From the NCBI GenBank assembly GCA_949752745.1, contig OX457026.1, forward strand, positions 69,186,591 to 69,250,590: a DNA stretch of 64,000 nt, read 5' to 3'. This document shows, one piece after another, positions 56,825 through 64,000 of this stretch (its first letter is position 1; each line of letters starts with the position of its first letter). The notes under the pieces are model-generated. The model worked only from the letters and a program-made list of their open reading frames with translations. It did not search any database and had not been told where the DNA came from. A program made the translations under genes and the position numbers. This stretch comes from Protula sp. h YS-2021 (taxonomy: Eukaryota; Annelida; Polychaeta; Sabellida; Serpulidae).

Positions 56825-57181
56825 ATGGAACGTGAAAGTCGTAAGAGATCTACAACTGATATGGATACTCTTGCAGATGCAGTTAAAGACTTAAAAGTGA
56901 AAAATCCTACCACTACCATCAAGAAATTGAAAGTGGAGACAGCACCAACACCACAGTCGTGGGATGGAATGCTTTCTCTAGGAAATGGAAAGTATATCAA
57001 GATTATGAAACAAAGCAATGAAGGAGTGGTAAACATTCGCAAGTACCTGAGAGATGAGGGGACTGGAAAAAACCGTCCTACGAAAAAGGGTATCTTGCTG
57101 ACAATACCTGAATGGAAAATGCTGAAGAAGCAAGTGAAAGAAGTGGATAAAAGGCTTCGCAGACAAGAAGACGGCTCATAA
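56825..57181 (+). CDS. PC4-like ssDNA-binding protein (copy 1)
   Basis: 118 residues. The first 45 are charged with a basic patch (ESRKRS, IKKLK). Residues ~52-112 match the PC4/p15 coactivator domain: LGNGKYIKIMK, VVNIRKYLRDEG, PTKKGILLTIPEWKML, then a helix KKQVKEVDKRL. PC4 folds bind single-stranded DNA as dimers. In a protein-primed replication system such a protein could coat displaced strands or aid late transcription; that role is inferred. It directly follows polB, on the same strand, with its own TATA box. It is the best preserved of four tandem ORFs. Confidence 0.75.
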   Translation: MERESRKRSTTDMDTLADAVKDLKVKNPTTTIKKLKVETAPTPQSWDGMLSLGNGKYIKIMKQSNEGVVNIRKYLRDEGTGKNRPTKKGILLTIPEWKMLKKQVKEVDKRLRRQEDGS

Positions 57182-57193
57182 CAAGGTAAAAAC

Positions 57194-57565
57194 ATGAATG
57201 CACTCATGCTGAACGGTGGTGCTTACCTTACTGTAAATGATAGGAATGAAGTGATACTAGATTCTCAGACAAGTTATCATCGGTTTAAACCTGAAGTATG
57301 GAAAGACTTTAAAAACATACCACTTGAACATGGGTTTAAACGTAGACTTGAAAATAAAGTGGAAGTGACGGTGGCTGAATATGATTCTAACATACGTGTA
57401 GAAATCTGTAGAAATCTTTTACAGGATTATCCAGAGGATTATAAGGGAGTTGTACCAGATACACCATATACAGATTTGATCATCTTTGATATCAAGAACT
57501 GGCGCGCAGTCTTACGATTCCTAGAAGTGATACAACATCCACTCTTCGCCATCTTGCGAGCATAA
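57194..57565 (+). CDS. Diverged PC4-like paralogue (copy 2)
   Basis: 123 residues, starting 13 bases after copy 1. The C-terminal half (VEVTVAEYDSNIRVEICR..., TDLIIFDIKNWRAVLRFLEVI) repeats the strand-strand-strand-helix plan of copy 1, with the key Trp before the last helix. The DNA around its stop (CAGACAAGGAGACAGCTCAT, ~57575) matches the last codons of copy 1 (CAGACAAGAAGACGGCTCAT, ~57162). In another frame it would continue with residues like those ending copy 1. This nucleotide match shows that the two ORFs are tandem duplicates, and that copy 2 lost its original end by a frameshift. Confidence 0.6.
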   Translation: MNALMLNGGAYLTVNDRNEVILDSQTSYHRFKPEVWKDFKNIPLEHGFKRRLENKVEVTVAEYDSNIRVEICRNLLQDYPEDYKGVVPDTPYTDLIIFDIKNWRAVLRFLEVIQHPLFAILRA

Positions 57566-57611
57566 AAAACGTCTTTGCAGACAAGGAGACAGCTCATAGT
57601 TCATCTGACTG

Positions 57612-57962
57612 TTGAACGAGATGGAAGACTTTTTATCGGAATATGAACCCATTACGCATGGATTCTCATATCTGAGAAACGTATATGATGACATCGTGCT
57701 AAAACATTTTGGAAAGTATATCATTCTATCAACTGACGAACAATCTGTGTTGAAAGACCATCTAGAGAAGCTGAGGATACCTGGCTTTCTCCTGAAACTC
57801 TCAGAGGATTTAGAAGTGCGTGTGACTGAGAACTATTTAGACGTGTTTGTACGATTTCGCCAATATGACGAGCTTACAAAATGCTACGACTACATCACCC
57901 TCAACACAGTGGAATGGTACGCTCTGTTACAAGCATTGGATTGGAAAGAACCTGACGCTTGA
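57612..57962 (+). CDS. Diverged PC4-like paralogue (copy 3)
   Basis: 116 residues. The last ~50 (LEVRVTENYLDVFVRFRQY..., DYITLNTVEWYALLQALDW) again show short beta strands followed by 'I-x-L-x3-W-x2-L' and a helix, as in the PC4 fold. Sequence identity to copy 1 is low, so homology is inferred from order, size and this pattern. It sits on the same strand, 47 bases after copy 2. No other domain is seen. Confidence 0.5.
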   Translation: MNEMEDFLSEYEPITHGFSYLRNVYDDIVLKHFGKYIILSTDEQSVLKDHLEKLRIPGFLLKLSEDLEVRVTENYLDVFVRFRQYDELTKCYDYITLNTVEWYALLQALDWKEPDA

Positions 57963-57987
57963 ATTCAAAGAGGAAGGAGTGCAACTC

Positions 57988-58245
57988 ATGCGAGGCACCA
58001 AGTCCATTGAACTGACGCATCCCATGTGTGTTATGGTGATGGACATTGACATGAATGATCATGGAGTTGAACTGAAACTGTCTGAACACAAAGATGTTAA
58101 AATAATAAAGTTTGGTAATGGACAGTGTTATGCTAGTTTTCATAGCATTTACAAACGTGGATGTAATGTCTATGATACATATATTAATTTAGATTGGTAT
58201 GAATGGCATGTGTTTATCGATGTATTGAATGTATTTGTAAAATAA
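57988..58245 (+). CDS. Diverged PC4-like paralogue (copy 4)
   Basis: 86 residues from ATG 57988, in a different frame from copy 3. The end (VELKLSEHKDVKIIKFG..., DTYINLDWYEWHVFIDVLNVF) has the same strand pattern and 'I-x-L-x2-Y-x-W' before a helix. The frame is open upstream into copy 3, so the true start could be earlier. It ends 48 bases before an AATAAA. Confidence 0.45.
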   Translation: MRGTKSIELTHPMCVMVMDIDMNDHGVELKLSEHKDVKIIKFGNGQCYASFHSIYKRGCNVYDTYINLDWYEWHVFIDVLNVFVK

Positions 58246-58292
58246 AAAATTCAATGTAAAATAATTGTTAAAATGTAAATAATGTATAACAC

Positions 58293-58331
58293 AATAAACA
58301 AAGAATGTTGTATAAAACTGTCTTGTTTATT
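58293..58331. terminator. Converging polyadenylation signals of the two Polinton arms
   Basis: AATAAA on the plus strand at 58293-58298 and AATAAA on the minus strand at 58326-58331 face each other between the plus-arm and minus-arm genes. The two transcripts would end within ~40 bases of each other or overlap slightly. Confidence 0.65.
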
Positions 58332-58397
58332 TACAATATTCATAATACAATTCACAATTACCAACAACTTAACTAATACAACTTAACTAATACAACA

Positions 58398-58835
58398 TCA
58401 ATAAAATAATGGTTTATAATGTCTATATACAAAATCCTTTACAACAAAATCACCATCACTTCTTCTTAATACATCAATGATTTCAAAAGGACTATGTCCT
58501 CGAGCTCTTTGAATTATATAATACACACAATAAAATCCACATGTAGAGGATATTGGTGTTTGTAATGGAACTGAATTATAAATGAAATTAAACTTTAAAA
58601 ACTTATTCAAACGACTGTCTATAGGTAAAAGTCCATAAGAGTCAAAATATTCTGCAGGGTCTTCGTCATAATATACTGCCACCCAATGCTCTCCTGGCTC
58701 ATCATGATCGTCTGTGTTGATGACATAGGCACCGCGTTGTAAAGATGGTAACTGGTCCATGGCAAACACACCTTGGAACAAGTCTTTTGTCGTGGCATCA
58801 TGAGATAGGATGGCTTCTATCTGCTTCGTGTTCAT
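58398..58835 (-). CDS. Adenovirus-type maturation cysteine protease
   Basis: 145 residues. The catalytic order is His50 (GEHWVAVYY), Asp65 (YFDSYG), Gln92 (PLQTP) and Cys99 (STCGFYCVYY), as in adenovirus protease and Ulp1-like enzymes. In Polintons this enzyme is expected to cleave capsid precursors during virion maturation. Its ATG overlaps the stop of the major capsid gene as ATGA. All catalytic residues are present and the frame is intact. Confidence 0.92.
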   Translation of the reverse strand: MNTKQIEAILSHDATTKDLFQGVFAMDQLPSLQRGAYVINTDDHDEPGEHWVAVYYDEDPAEYFDSYGLLPIDSRLNKFLKFNFIYNSVPLQTPISSTCGFYCVYYIIQRARGHSPFEIIDVLRRSDGDFVVKDFVYRHYKPLFY

Positions 58836-60205
58836 GACTGGTAGTCGAATTGAATGCTACGATTTGCACTTATTTCAACAATGTTATCAAATTCAGCATA
58901 CACTATAACATTGACTGTATTTTGCAAGGCACCAGCAAAATTCATTTCTAGTCTCAAATTCCCATGTTTGATAAGGGCATAATGATCCGCACCATCATAA
59001 TCAGGTGTTAAGTCAAAAGAAAACAAAGAATAACCTCTAGGCCAATCTTCCCGTTTTATAATGGAACTTTTCTCACCATCCAGTCTATCAAAAGATTTGT
59101 AAAGTGTTTCAAAAGCATCAAGATATTTGCCTTGATTTATATCAAGCTTGAGAGGTTTTGATAGGACTGGTTCACCATCAGAGTAAAGCTGCATAAAGTT
59201 AAGATTAAAATGTTCAAAATTGTATGGATTTCTCAATACTGTTCCAGCAAAGGATTCATTATGAACCATTCCAATGACAATACGTTTTGGTAATTGGCCT
59301 AAAAAGATGCTATCTTTCACAAAAGATTGAAATCCAGTTGGAATAGCTAAAACTTTACATTCTTTTCTAGTAACAATAAACTTAGCAGGACTTTTCATCA
59401 ATGCATCTGCATGTCCCAACTGAATACCTGGACTAACCCTCACTTTGCGAATGGTTAAAAACGCTTCTCTCACTTCTACTTTAAAACCATTATTTGCAGC
59501 CATTAATACATATTCATCTTTTTGTCTATGCAAGCGTAATTTCATACTAACACCATTGGGAAGATAACGATCCTGCTCAAACAAATCTACCCTTAAACCA
59601 CCTGTAAGCATAAACTCACGGCTTAGACGTGTATACAAATAGCGATTATGTAAACCATTATTTCCTGTTTCAGCTATATCACCACCTTCAATATTTACAT
59701 GAAAACCTGATACATATCTTTCATGATTAGGTCTTTTCACCTGATGAGTATTCATTGACCCGGCAGTATCTTTATAGATGAGACGCATAGAGCGCTCAGA
59801 ATTGAGACTTTCTTCCGAGTCATGAATGAGATGAGATATGATGCTGGTATAACCATGAGTATTGTTACTGTGTGATACCAATCGATCATTTAGAAATAAT
59901 TCAATATTAGACCATAACCCATTAAACAAATCATTGATACAGGATACGTTATCATCTACACCACACGCTTCTCCATCAACCTTTACAATGCGACATACAA
60001 TATGGAGTTTACTGTTCTTTAAATCTAGATATTCTTCGGTACTCGCAGGAATGTAGAATTCTATTGGAGCACCTTCTCTAATAGTAGTTAGTGGTTGATA
60101 GTCTACATTATAGCTTTTTTCTACAGCAGTTTGCGTTGGTGGTATGTGAAACCATTCTAATGGAGAAAGACTACATTCACAAGAATGATTATGAATTAAA
60201 GACAT
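58832..60205 (-). CDS. Double-jelly-roll major capsid protein
   Basis: 457 residues. Recognised as the Polinton capsid family (often deposited as 'F54H12.2-like') by its start region (LEWFHIPPTQTAVEKS, FYIPASTEEYLDL, INDLFNGLWSNIELFLND), its end (YSLFSFDLTPD, HGNLRLEMNFAGAL, VIVYAEFDN), and its position between protease and penton genes. It would form the trimeric capsomers of an icosahedral virion. The assignment as double jelly roll is by family, not by structure. The frame is intact and ends in the ATGA overlap with the protease. Confidence 0.88.
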   Translation of the reverse strand: MSLIHNHSCECSLSPLEWFHIPPTQTAVEKSYNVDYQPLTTIREGAPIEFYIPASTEEYLDLKNSKLHIVCRIVKVDGEACGVDDNVSCINDLFNGLWSNIELFLNDRLVSHSNNTHGYTSIISHLIHDSEESLNSERSMRLIYKDTAGSMNTHQVKRPNHERYVSGFHVNIEGGDIAETGNNGLHNRYLYTRLSREFMLTGGLRVDLFEQDRYLPNGVSMKLRLHRQKDEYVLMAANNGFKVEVREAFLTIRKVRVSPGIQLGHADALMKSPAKFIVTRKECKVLAIPTGFQSFVKDSIFLGQLPKRIVIGMVHNESFAGTVLRNPYNFEHFNLNFMQLYSDGEPVLSKPLKLDINQGKYLDAFETLYKSFDRLDGEKSSIIKREDWPRGYSLFSFDLTPDYDGADHYALIKHGNLRLEMNFAGALQNTVNVIVYAEFDNIVEISANRSIQFDYQS

Positions 60206-60207
60206 GA

Positions 60208-60564
60208 TTAAAAAATATCTTTCTTATATTTTGTTGATGTTATCCGTTTAGCTGCCTTTCGCCTTCTGACAGGTTTTGCTGGTTTCGCTCTCTTTTGTCC
60301 TCCTAACTCATCACCAAACATACGTTGTGCTACTCGACCTGTAACATCTTTCGCGACATCTTTTGCAGCCTTTTTAAGATGTGGTGCAACGATTTTAGCC
60401 CCTGCCTTAAGCAGTGGAATAGCTTTTCGAGCCAATGATCCCAGTATTGAACCAATACCATCTCCATATTGTATTCGCGCTCCTTTAAATCCTGGTAATT
60501 CTCCACCCACTTGACGAAGAAAATGGTTGCGATAAATAGATGGATTGTGTGTGTATGCTTTCAT
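60208..60564 (-). CDS. Small basic core/minor virion protein
   Basis: 118 residues, with an amphipathic Ala/Lys-rich middle (GSILGSLARKAIPLLKAGAK...) and a very basic tail (KRAKPAKPVRRRKAAKR). The N-terminus has QVGGELPGF, a Gly-Gly site of the kind cut by adenovirus-type proteases. The composition recalls adenovirus pVI or core peptide X, which bind DNA or disrupt membranes. No sequence homology is claimed. It starts in an ATGA overlap with the penton gene stop and ends two bases before the major capsid gene. Confidence 0.7.
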   Translation of the reverse strand: MKAYTHNPSIYRNHFLRQVGGELPGFKGARIQYGDGIGSILGSLARKAIPLLKAGAKIVAPHLKKAAKDVAKDVTGRVAQRMFGDELGGQKRAKPAKPVRRRKAAKRITSTKYKKDIF

Positions 60565-61325
60565 AATGCTTTTGGTCGAAAATGAAGTTTACAGATCACC
60601 TTCCCAGTTTGAAATGGAACATTATGGTCTGTGTCATCCTTAATATTCATTTCTATCACGTCAAATTTGGATGTGTTTACAGGAACATAATGAGGTTCTC
60701 CATAAGTTTTCATGATAATGTCTCCATCATGTCCTTGTATTGCAACAGAACGTAGCAAAGGAACATAATAATCACCAACAACTTGTGGCTCGCAAATACT
60801 ACAGTACACATAAAGTGTATAAAACCCCTGTTTCACATCAGCTTTATATTCAGCTGTACACGTTTCAGTATACCATTGATTTGGGATAAATCCTAAAATC
60901 TCAGCTAATCCAGTGGAGAATGACACTTCAAAGCCATAATTTAGATATAGAAAAACGCGTCGTCTAATTTTATCATACTTTATCCGAATACCTTCTTTAA
61001 GGTCATCTTTCATAGAATTAGTTGCTTCTTCATTGACTGCATGACATATTTCTTGTATGGATCTGTAGTAACCATAAGGAATATTGATTGTGTCAAGAAC
61101 AACATCATTCAGTGGTTGTTGTCGATACTGAATAGAATAGTCCATTCCATGTCTCATGGTTGTCCATGTATGTGGATATTGAATTTCAGCTAAAGCCACT
61201 TCATATTTTCCGTTCAGATAGATGGTTCGAGGCATACGAATTTGATAATTTGAAGTCTTGTTGTTGGGATAATAGTTCATACTAGCATTGCTGGGTAAAG
61301 TAATGTAAAAACTTGTTGACTCCAT
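60561..61325 (-). CDS. Minor capsid (penton-like) protein
   Basis: 254 residues. The start (FYITLPSNASMNYYPNN, NYQIRMPRTIYLNGKYEVALAEIQYPHTW) and the later AEILGFIPNQWY are typical of the Polinton minor capsid protein family thought to have a single jelly roll and to occupy the fivefold vertices. Its place next to the major capsid gene fits. The frame is intact. The fold assignment comes from knowledge of the family. Confidence 0.85.
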   Translation of the reverse strand: MESTSFYITLPSNASMNYYPNNKTSNYQIRMPRTIYLNGKYEVALAEIQYPHTWTTMRHGMDYSIQYRQQPLNDVVLDTINIPYGYYRSIQEICHAVNEEATNSMKDDLKEGIRIKYDKIRRRVFLYLNYGFEVSFSTGLAEILGFIPNQWYTETCTAEYKADVKQGFYTLYVYCSICEPQVVGDYYVPLLRSVAIQGHDGDIIMKTYGEPHYVPVNTSKFDVIEMNIKDDTDHNVPFQTGKVICKLHFRPKAL

Positions 61326-61379
61326 GGCAGCTAAATCGTTTATGTGATGTAGATAGACTAGATGTGTATATACATTACT

Positions 61380-61601
61380 TCATGTTTGACACTCTTCATC
61401 TTCACTTTCTACATTGTTGTCTACATTGTTGTCTACATTGTCGTCTAAATTGCTATCTACATGATCTACATTGGTATCTACTACTTCTCCCTGACAACAA
61501 GCACTAACACACCTAATTTTTACAGGAATGGTATTTTTATTTCCATTTTCTTTACAACAACAACACCATAGCTCTTTAATCCATGTTAAAAAGTTTCCCA
61601 T
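61380..61601 (-). CDS. Small acidic protein with lipid-anchor-like N-terminus
   Basis: 73 residues starting MGNFLTWIKELWCCCC. Gly2 fits N-myristoylation and the CCCC run fits palmitoylation, so the protein is probably membrane-attached. A second Cys pair (ACC) follows. The C-terminus is acidic, with repeats of DNVDNN encoded by a short DNA repeat (GTTGTCTACATT, 61409-61440). The family is unknown to me. It overlaps the end of the preceding frame by 16 bases and lies 54 bases before the penton gene. Confidence 0.5.
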   Translation of the reverse strand: MGNFLTWIKELWCCCCKENGNKNTIPVKIRCVSACCQGEVVDTNVDHVDSNLDDNVDNNVDNNVESEDEECQT

Positions 61602-62175
61602 CCTTCTGGAAACAACCTTTGTTGACGTTGTTGTATCTCTTTTGTAATATCTTCACGAGTTGTCTTTTTACCAAAAACAGTTTTTGGAATATTAGCATCT
61701 ACAATTTCCTCAATAAACTGCTTCCAACCATGCGGTGGTTCTCGTCGTTCTTTTCTTCTTGTAGCAACCAATGCTTCTTTCAACAAATCAATAATGTTGG
61801 AATTTGTAATGACAGTACCCGTTTTTAAAACAAGTTCATTTTTATCTGTCCATCTCGTACCATATTTCTTAAGTTCTGCTAGAAGTTGTGTTAGTTTTAC
61901 ATGATAAATAGTTGAAAATGGCTTAGAAACTGTTGGGACTTTTCTGATTTTTCTGCTTTGGATGATGTAACAGACTTTTGCCGCTGTTGTTGCGATTGAA
62001 TTGTTCGTAAATGACGACCAAGAACTTGAGACATTTCTATTGCCTTTTCACGAGTTCGTTTCCCACGTAAAAGTTTATTCACTTTCGTTTTGATTTCACC
62101 ATCTTTTCCCTTCTTTTCTAACAACATTTTATATTCATATTCAGGAATGAGGACCATTTTCATAGTATGTTTCAT
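61586..62175 (-). pseudogene. Polinton accessory protein split by a frameshift
   Basis: The ATG at 62175 opens 92 codons (KMVLIPEYEYKML..., ending at 61897). A second frame continues without a stop from about 61960 down to 61586 (YHVKLTQLLAELKKYGTRW..., LLKEALVATRRKERREPPHGW). It has no ATG of its own, and the two frames overlap near a TTTT run at about 61915-61920. Together they would make a protein of about 195 residues, a size and layout seen for a conserved small Polinton gene. The most likely reading is a one-base indel, though a programmed shift or assembly error is possible. The first frame starts in an ATGA overlap with the gene before it. Confidence 0.55.
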
Positions 62176-62498
62176 TTTAACAGCAACTGAGCTAACAAGG
62201 GTAATGCAAATTTAGCAATAGCTCCAATGAATCCTCCTTTCTGATTAACCAACTTCTTTTTTCTTCGAAGTGATATCTTCTTATCTGCTAGTGTACGTAG
62301 GGTATGACGTTCACGCTTGAATACCTTATACCTTTTTGAGCTTAAGGGTAAATGTCCTCGCAATATATTCAAACAAATTTCAAACAAGCTAGTTAATTCT
62401 TCCTTAGTAGCTTGTTGTAGCAAGGATTTACGTCGTTTAGGCCCGCTGCGTGCGAGCAAGTGAAGAAATGGTTGATTCGCTTGAATACGTTTAGACAT
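62172..62498 (-). CDS. Small basic protein with C-terminal hydrophobic segment
   Basis: 108 residues. The middle is basic (FKRERHTLRTLADKKISLRRKKK) and the end is KGGFIGAIAKFALPLLAQLL, a hydrophobic, Gly-preceded helix. I recall this layout (LADKK...S-x2-KKK-LV-x-Q-KGGF) as a recurrent Polinton ORF. The Gly-Gly could be a protease site releasing a membrane-active peptide; that is an inference. It overlaps the ATPase end by eight bases and the next gene by ATGA. Confidence 0.7.
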   Translation of the reverse strand: MSKRIQANQPFLHLLARSGPKRRKSLLQQATKEELTSLFEICLNILRGHLPLSSKRYKVFKRERHTLRTLADKKISLRRKKKLVNQKGGFIGAIAKFALPLLAQLLLK

Positions 62499-63150
62499 CT
62501 TGGTTGCGAATGGTTAAGTGACTTGGTTCTTGTTCATACGCCACCTTATCAACATAGACGTAATGTGTATCTTTTGGTAAAATGCCTGTACGAATACGTA
62601 GTTGATCATTTGTCTTCGGCTTCAAATCAATGAATAAATAGCCATGAGGTTTGCTGGTAGCATCTTGATAGGCTTCTATGAGAAATTGAGATTTTCCAGG
62701 ATACATTTGTCGCGCTAATGTACTTATTTGTTGACTGTCTCTAGGATTTTTAAACAGAATGATGTAATGTGTATTCAAACTAATATTTCGCATTTCTCTA
62801 CCATGATGAAACAAATTATGCACAATAAAAATAATGCTTAGATTTTGATGACTGCTACCAACACTAAATAGACGTGTCATGCGTTCATCATTATGACATT
62901 TGGTCATTAAGTCATCAATGATGAGTAAGTTTGGTTTTTTCGGGTTAAAACGCTCTTCAATGTCATCTGGAATGCCTTGGTAAAATTCCACACCTTTCAT
63001 TCCCTTGTACAAAGGCTGATCTGCTGCATAGAGCCATAAAATGACTTTTGGAGAGGGTTTAATTAACTTTTGTTCTAGAATTTCTCTAACTAGAGAAGTT
63101 TTACCACTGCCTGTAGGTCCAGAGACCAAACACGTGAATGGATGCTTCAT
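62491..63150 (-). CDS. FtsK/HerA-type genome packaging ATPase
   Basis: 219 residues from the ATG at 63150; the frame is open nine codons further, but the ATGA overlap with integrase marks this start. Walker A is GPTGSGKT (11-18), Walker B is LLIIDD (75-80), and a sensor-like IFIVHN follows at ~107-112. This is the packaging ATPase shared by Polintons, adeno-like and nucleo-cytoplasmic large DNA viruses; it pumps DNA into the capsid. The frame is intact. Confidence 0.92.
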   Translation of the reverse strand: MKHPFTCLVSGPTGSGKTSLVREILEQKLIKPSPKVILWLYAADQPLYKGMKGVEFYQGIPDDIEERFNPKKPNLLIIDDLMTKCHNDERMTRLFSVGSSHQNLSIIFIVHNLFHHGREMRNISLNTHYIILFKNPRDSQQISTLARQMYPGKSQFLIEAYQDATSKPHGYLFIDLKPKTNDQLRIRTGILPKDTHYVYVDKVAYEQEPSHLTIRNQDV

Positions 63151-64000
63151 TTTCGAATATCTGTTTCTTTCACCCAACTGTTAAACTTCTTTGGCCAACC
63201 TAACCACTTCACAAATAATTCTTTAACACCTCGTCTTTTTCGTGTTTTCAAAACCTTTTCAATTCTGTAGACTGATTCAATATCTTTTGTCACTTTCTGC
63301 AGTTCTTCTTCATAAAAATGTCCGTCAATATCTTCATCCAAAAAGTCTTTCACACGATACAAGTGTATTCCTTGCTTCTTACAACGATGTGTGATAATGA
63401 ACACTTCTTGCGTCCACTTTATATGATAATCCCGTTGAAATACATATTTCATGTGAGAAATGCGAACCTGATCACCAATTTTAAATTTGTAGGGTTTTTT
63501 CTTCTTTGGTTTTAATTTCAATTTGTCTACATACATATACTTCCACACTTTCGATTCGTTGTCTTTACGAATATCTGCAGGAGCATACTTATTAGGGAGG
63601 GAGCCATGAGGTCTATGGTTGTAATTATACACTAAGTCTGGAAGGATGTCCATATATCGATACGTTTGATTATGTAGGAAATATCGATACATCATTCCCT
63701 TTAGAGTACGAATGACTCTCTCAGCAAAGTTGGCTTTGGTTTCATTCTTTGTCGTATAGGCATGTATTCCCTCCTTCTTCATAAATGCTTTTACCCATCT
63801 GTTTTTAAATTCAGTTCCTTTGTCTGACCTTAGAGTTCGTGGTCTTCGTTGTGTTTCATGAAAAATCTTTTGAAAGGCTTCTATGACACTCGTATGTGAT
63901 TTATTAGGCATTGGTTGCACCCATAAATATTTGGAAAACACATCAATGACAACTAATAAAAAACGGGTGTCATCATTATAGGAAGCTATGTTTCCCATGT
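63147..64000 (-). CDS. Polinton retroviral-type integrase with chromodomain, N-terminus outside window
   Basis: The frame is open to the right edge, so the N-terminal zinc domain is missing. Visible catalytic residues are Asp in LLVVIDVFSKYLW, Asp in LRSDKGTEF and Glu in ANFAERVIRTL (33 residues between the last two), the DDE triad of retroviral-type integrases. The last ~40 residues (YRIEKVLKTRKRRG, ELFVKWLGWP, NSWV) are a chromodomain. It inserts the linear element into the genome with a 6-bp target duplication (family knowledge). It ends in an ATGA overlap with the ATPase. Confidence 0.93.
   Translation of the reverse strand, partial: MGNIASYNDDTRFLLVVIDVFSKYLWVQPMPNKSHTSVIEAFQKIFHETQRRPRTLRSDKGTEFKNRWVKAFMKKEGIHAYTTKNETKANFAERVIRTLKGMMYRYFLHNQTYRYMDILPDLVYNYNHRPHGSLPNKYAPADIRKDNESKVWKYMYVDKLKLKPKKKKPYKFKIGDQVRISHMKYVFQRDYHIKWTQEVFIITHRCKKQGIHLYRVKDFLDEDIDGHFYEEELQKVTKDIESVYRIEKVLKTRKRRGVKELFVKWLGWPKKFNSWVKETDIRK

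Larger units (their letters stand above)
51859..64000. mobile_element. Maverick/Polinton (virus-like self-synthesising transposon), right end outside window
   Basis: A family B DNA polymerase on the plus strand faces a convergent minus-strand block of integrase, packaging ATPase, minor and major capsid proteins and adenovirus-type protease, the defining Polinton gene set. The plus arm also has four tandem PC4-like ORFs. The left terminal inverted repeat cannot be delimited, because its partner lies beyond position 64000. The start given here is the first strong TATA box after the C-run array and is only a lower guess. Most genes are intact, but polB and one small minus-arm gene carry frameshifts. 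Confidence 0.93.

Overview
The window is nuclear DNA of an invertebrate animal. It has intron-containing animal genes (a five-exon ALG14 gene and a TIM10 terminal exon), long AT-rich intergenic stretches, many microsatellites, and many transposable-element families. The mix of an env-bearing Ty3/gypsy element, a Maverick/Polinton and tandem-array elements with hairpin ends resembles mollusc and other lophotrochozoan genomes. No single species is indicated, and the taxonomic call is an inference.

Layout. Positions 1-8568 (minus strand) hold a Ty3/gypsy LTR retrotransposon cut by the left edge. It has a 5' LTR (7774-8568), a tRNA-Ala-type primer binding site, gag, pol with a C-terminal chromodomain, a G-rich spacer, and an env gene like the baculovirus F protein, which runs off the window. 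Positions 8.6-16 kb are repeats: a 375-bp tandem array with GA tracts, two copies of a 770-bp dispersed repeat (one split by a pogo-like MITE), a 297-bp tandem repeat, and a possible minus-strand promoter at 13.4 kb. The TIM10 terminal exon lies at 15.5-16.2 kb (minus). ALG14 runs from 20635 to 27946 (plus). A hAT fragment sits in its first intron, and decayed duplicates of exons 2 and 3 lie just upstream of the real exons.

Positions 25.9-37.6 kb are mostly transposons: two hairpin-ended elements with ~155-bp tandem cores, a related ~181-bp array element, a MITE with 115-bp inverted repeats and a MULE remnant. A 1078-residue intronless ORF of unknown function lies at 40796-44032 (plus). Positions 44-52 kb are mainly intergenic, with a TTAA-flanked MITE, C-runs and one candidate first exon.

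The last 12 kb are a Maverick/Polinton cut by the right edge. The plus-strand arm encodes a protein-primed-type family B DNA polymerase (two frameshifts) and four small tandem ORFs. The first of these is a PC4-like ssDNA-binding protein and the others look like diverged copies. The minus-strand arm encodes integrase, packaging ATPase, small basic/hydrophobic proteins, penton-like minor capsid protein, a basic core-like peptide, double-jelly-roll major capsid protein and an adenovirus-type maturation protease. The two arms converge near 58.3 kb. Minus-arm genes are packed operon-style, four pairs being joined by an ATGA stop/start overlap. Together the genes cover replication, capsid building, genome packaging, maturation and integration, as expected of a virus-like self-synthesising transposon.
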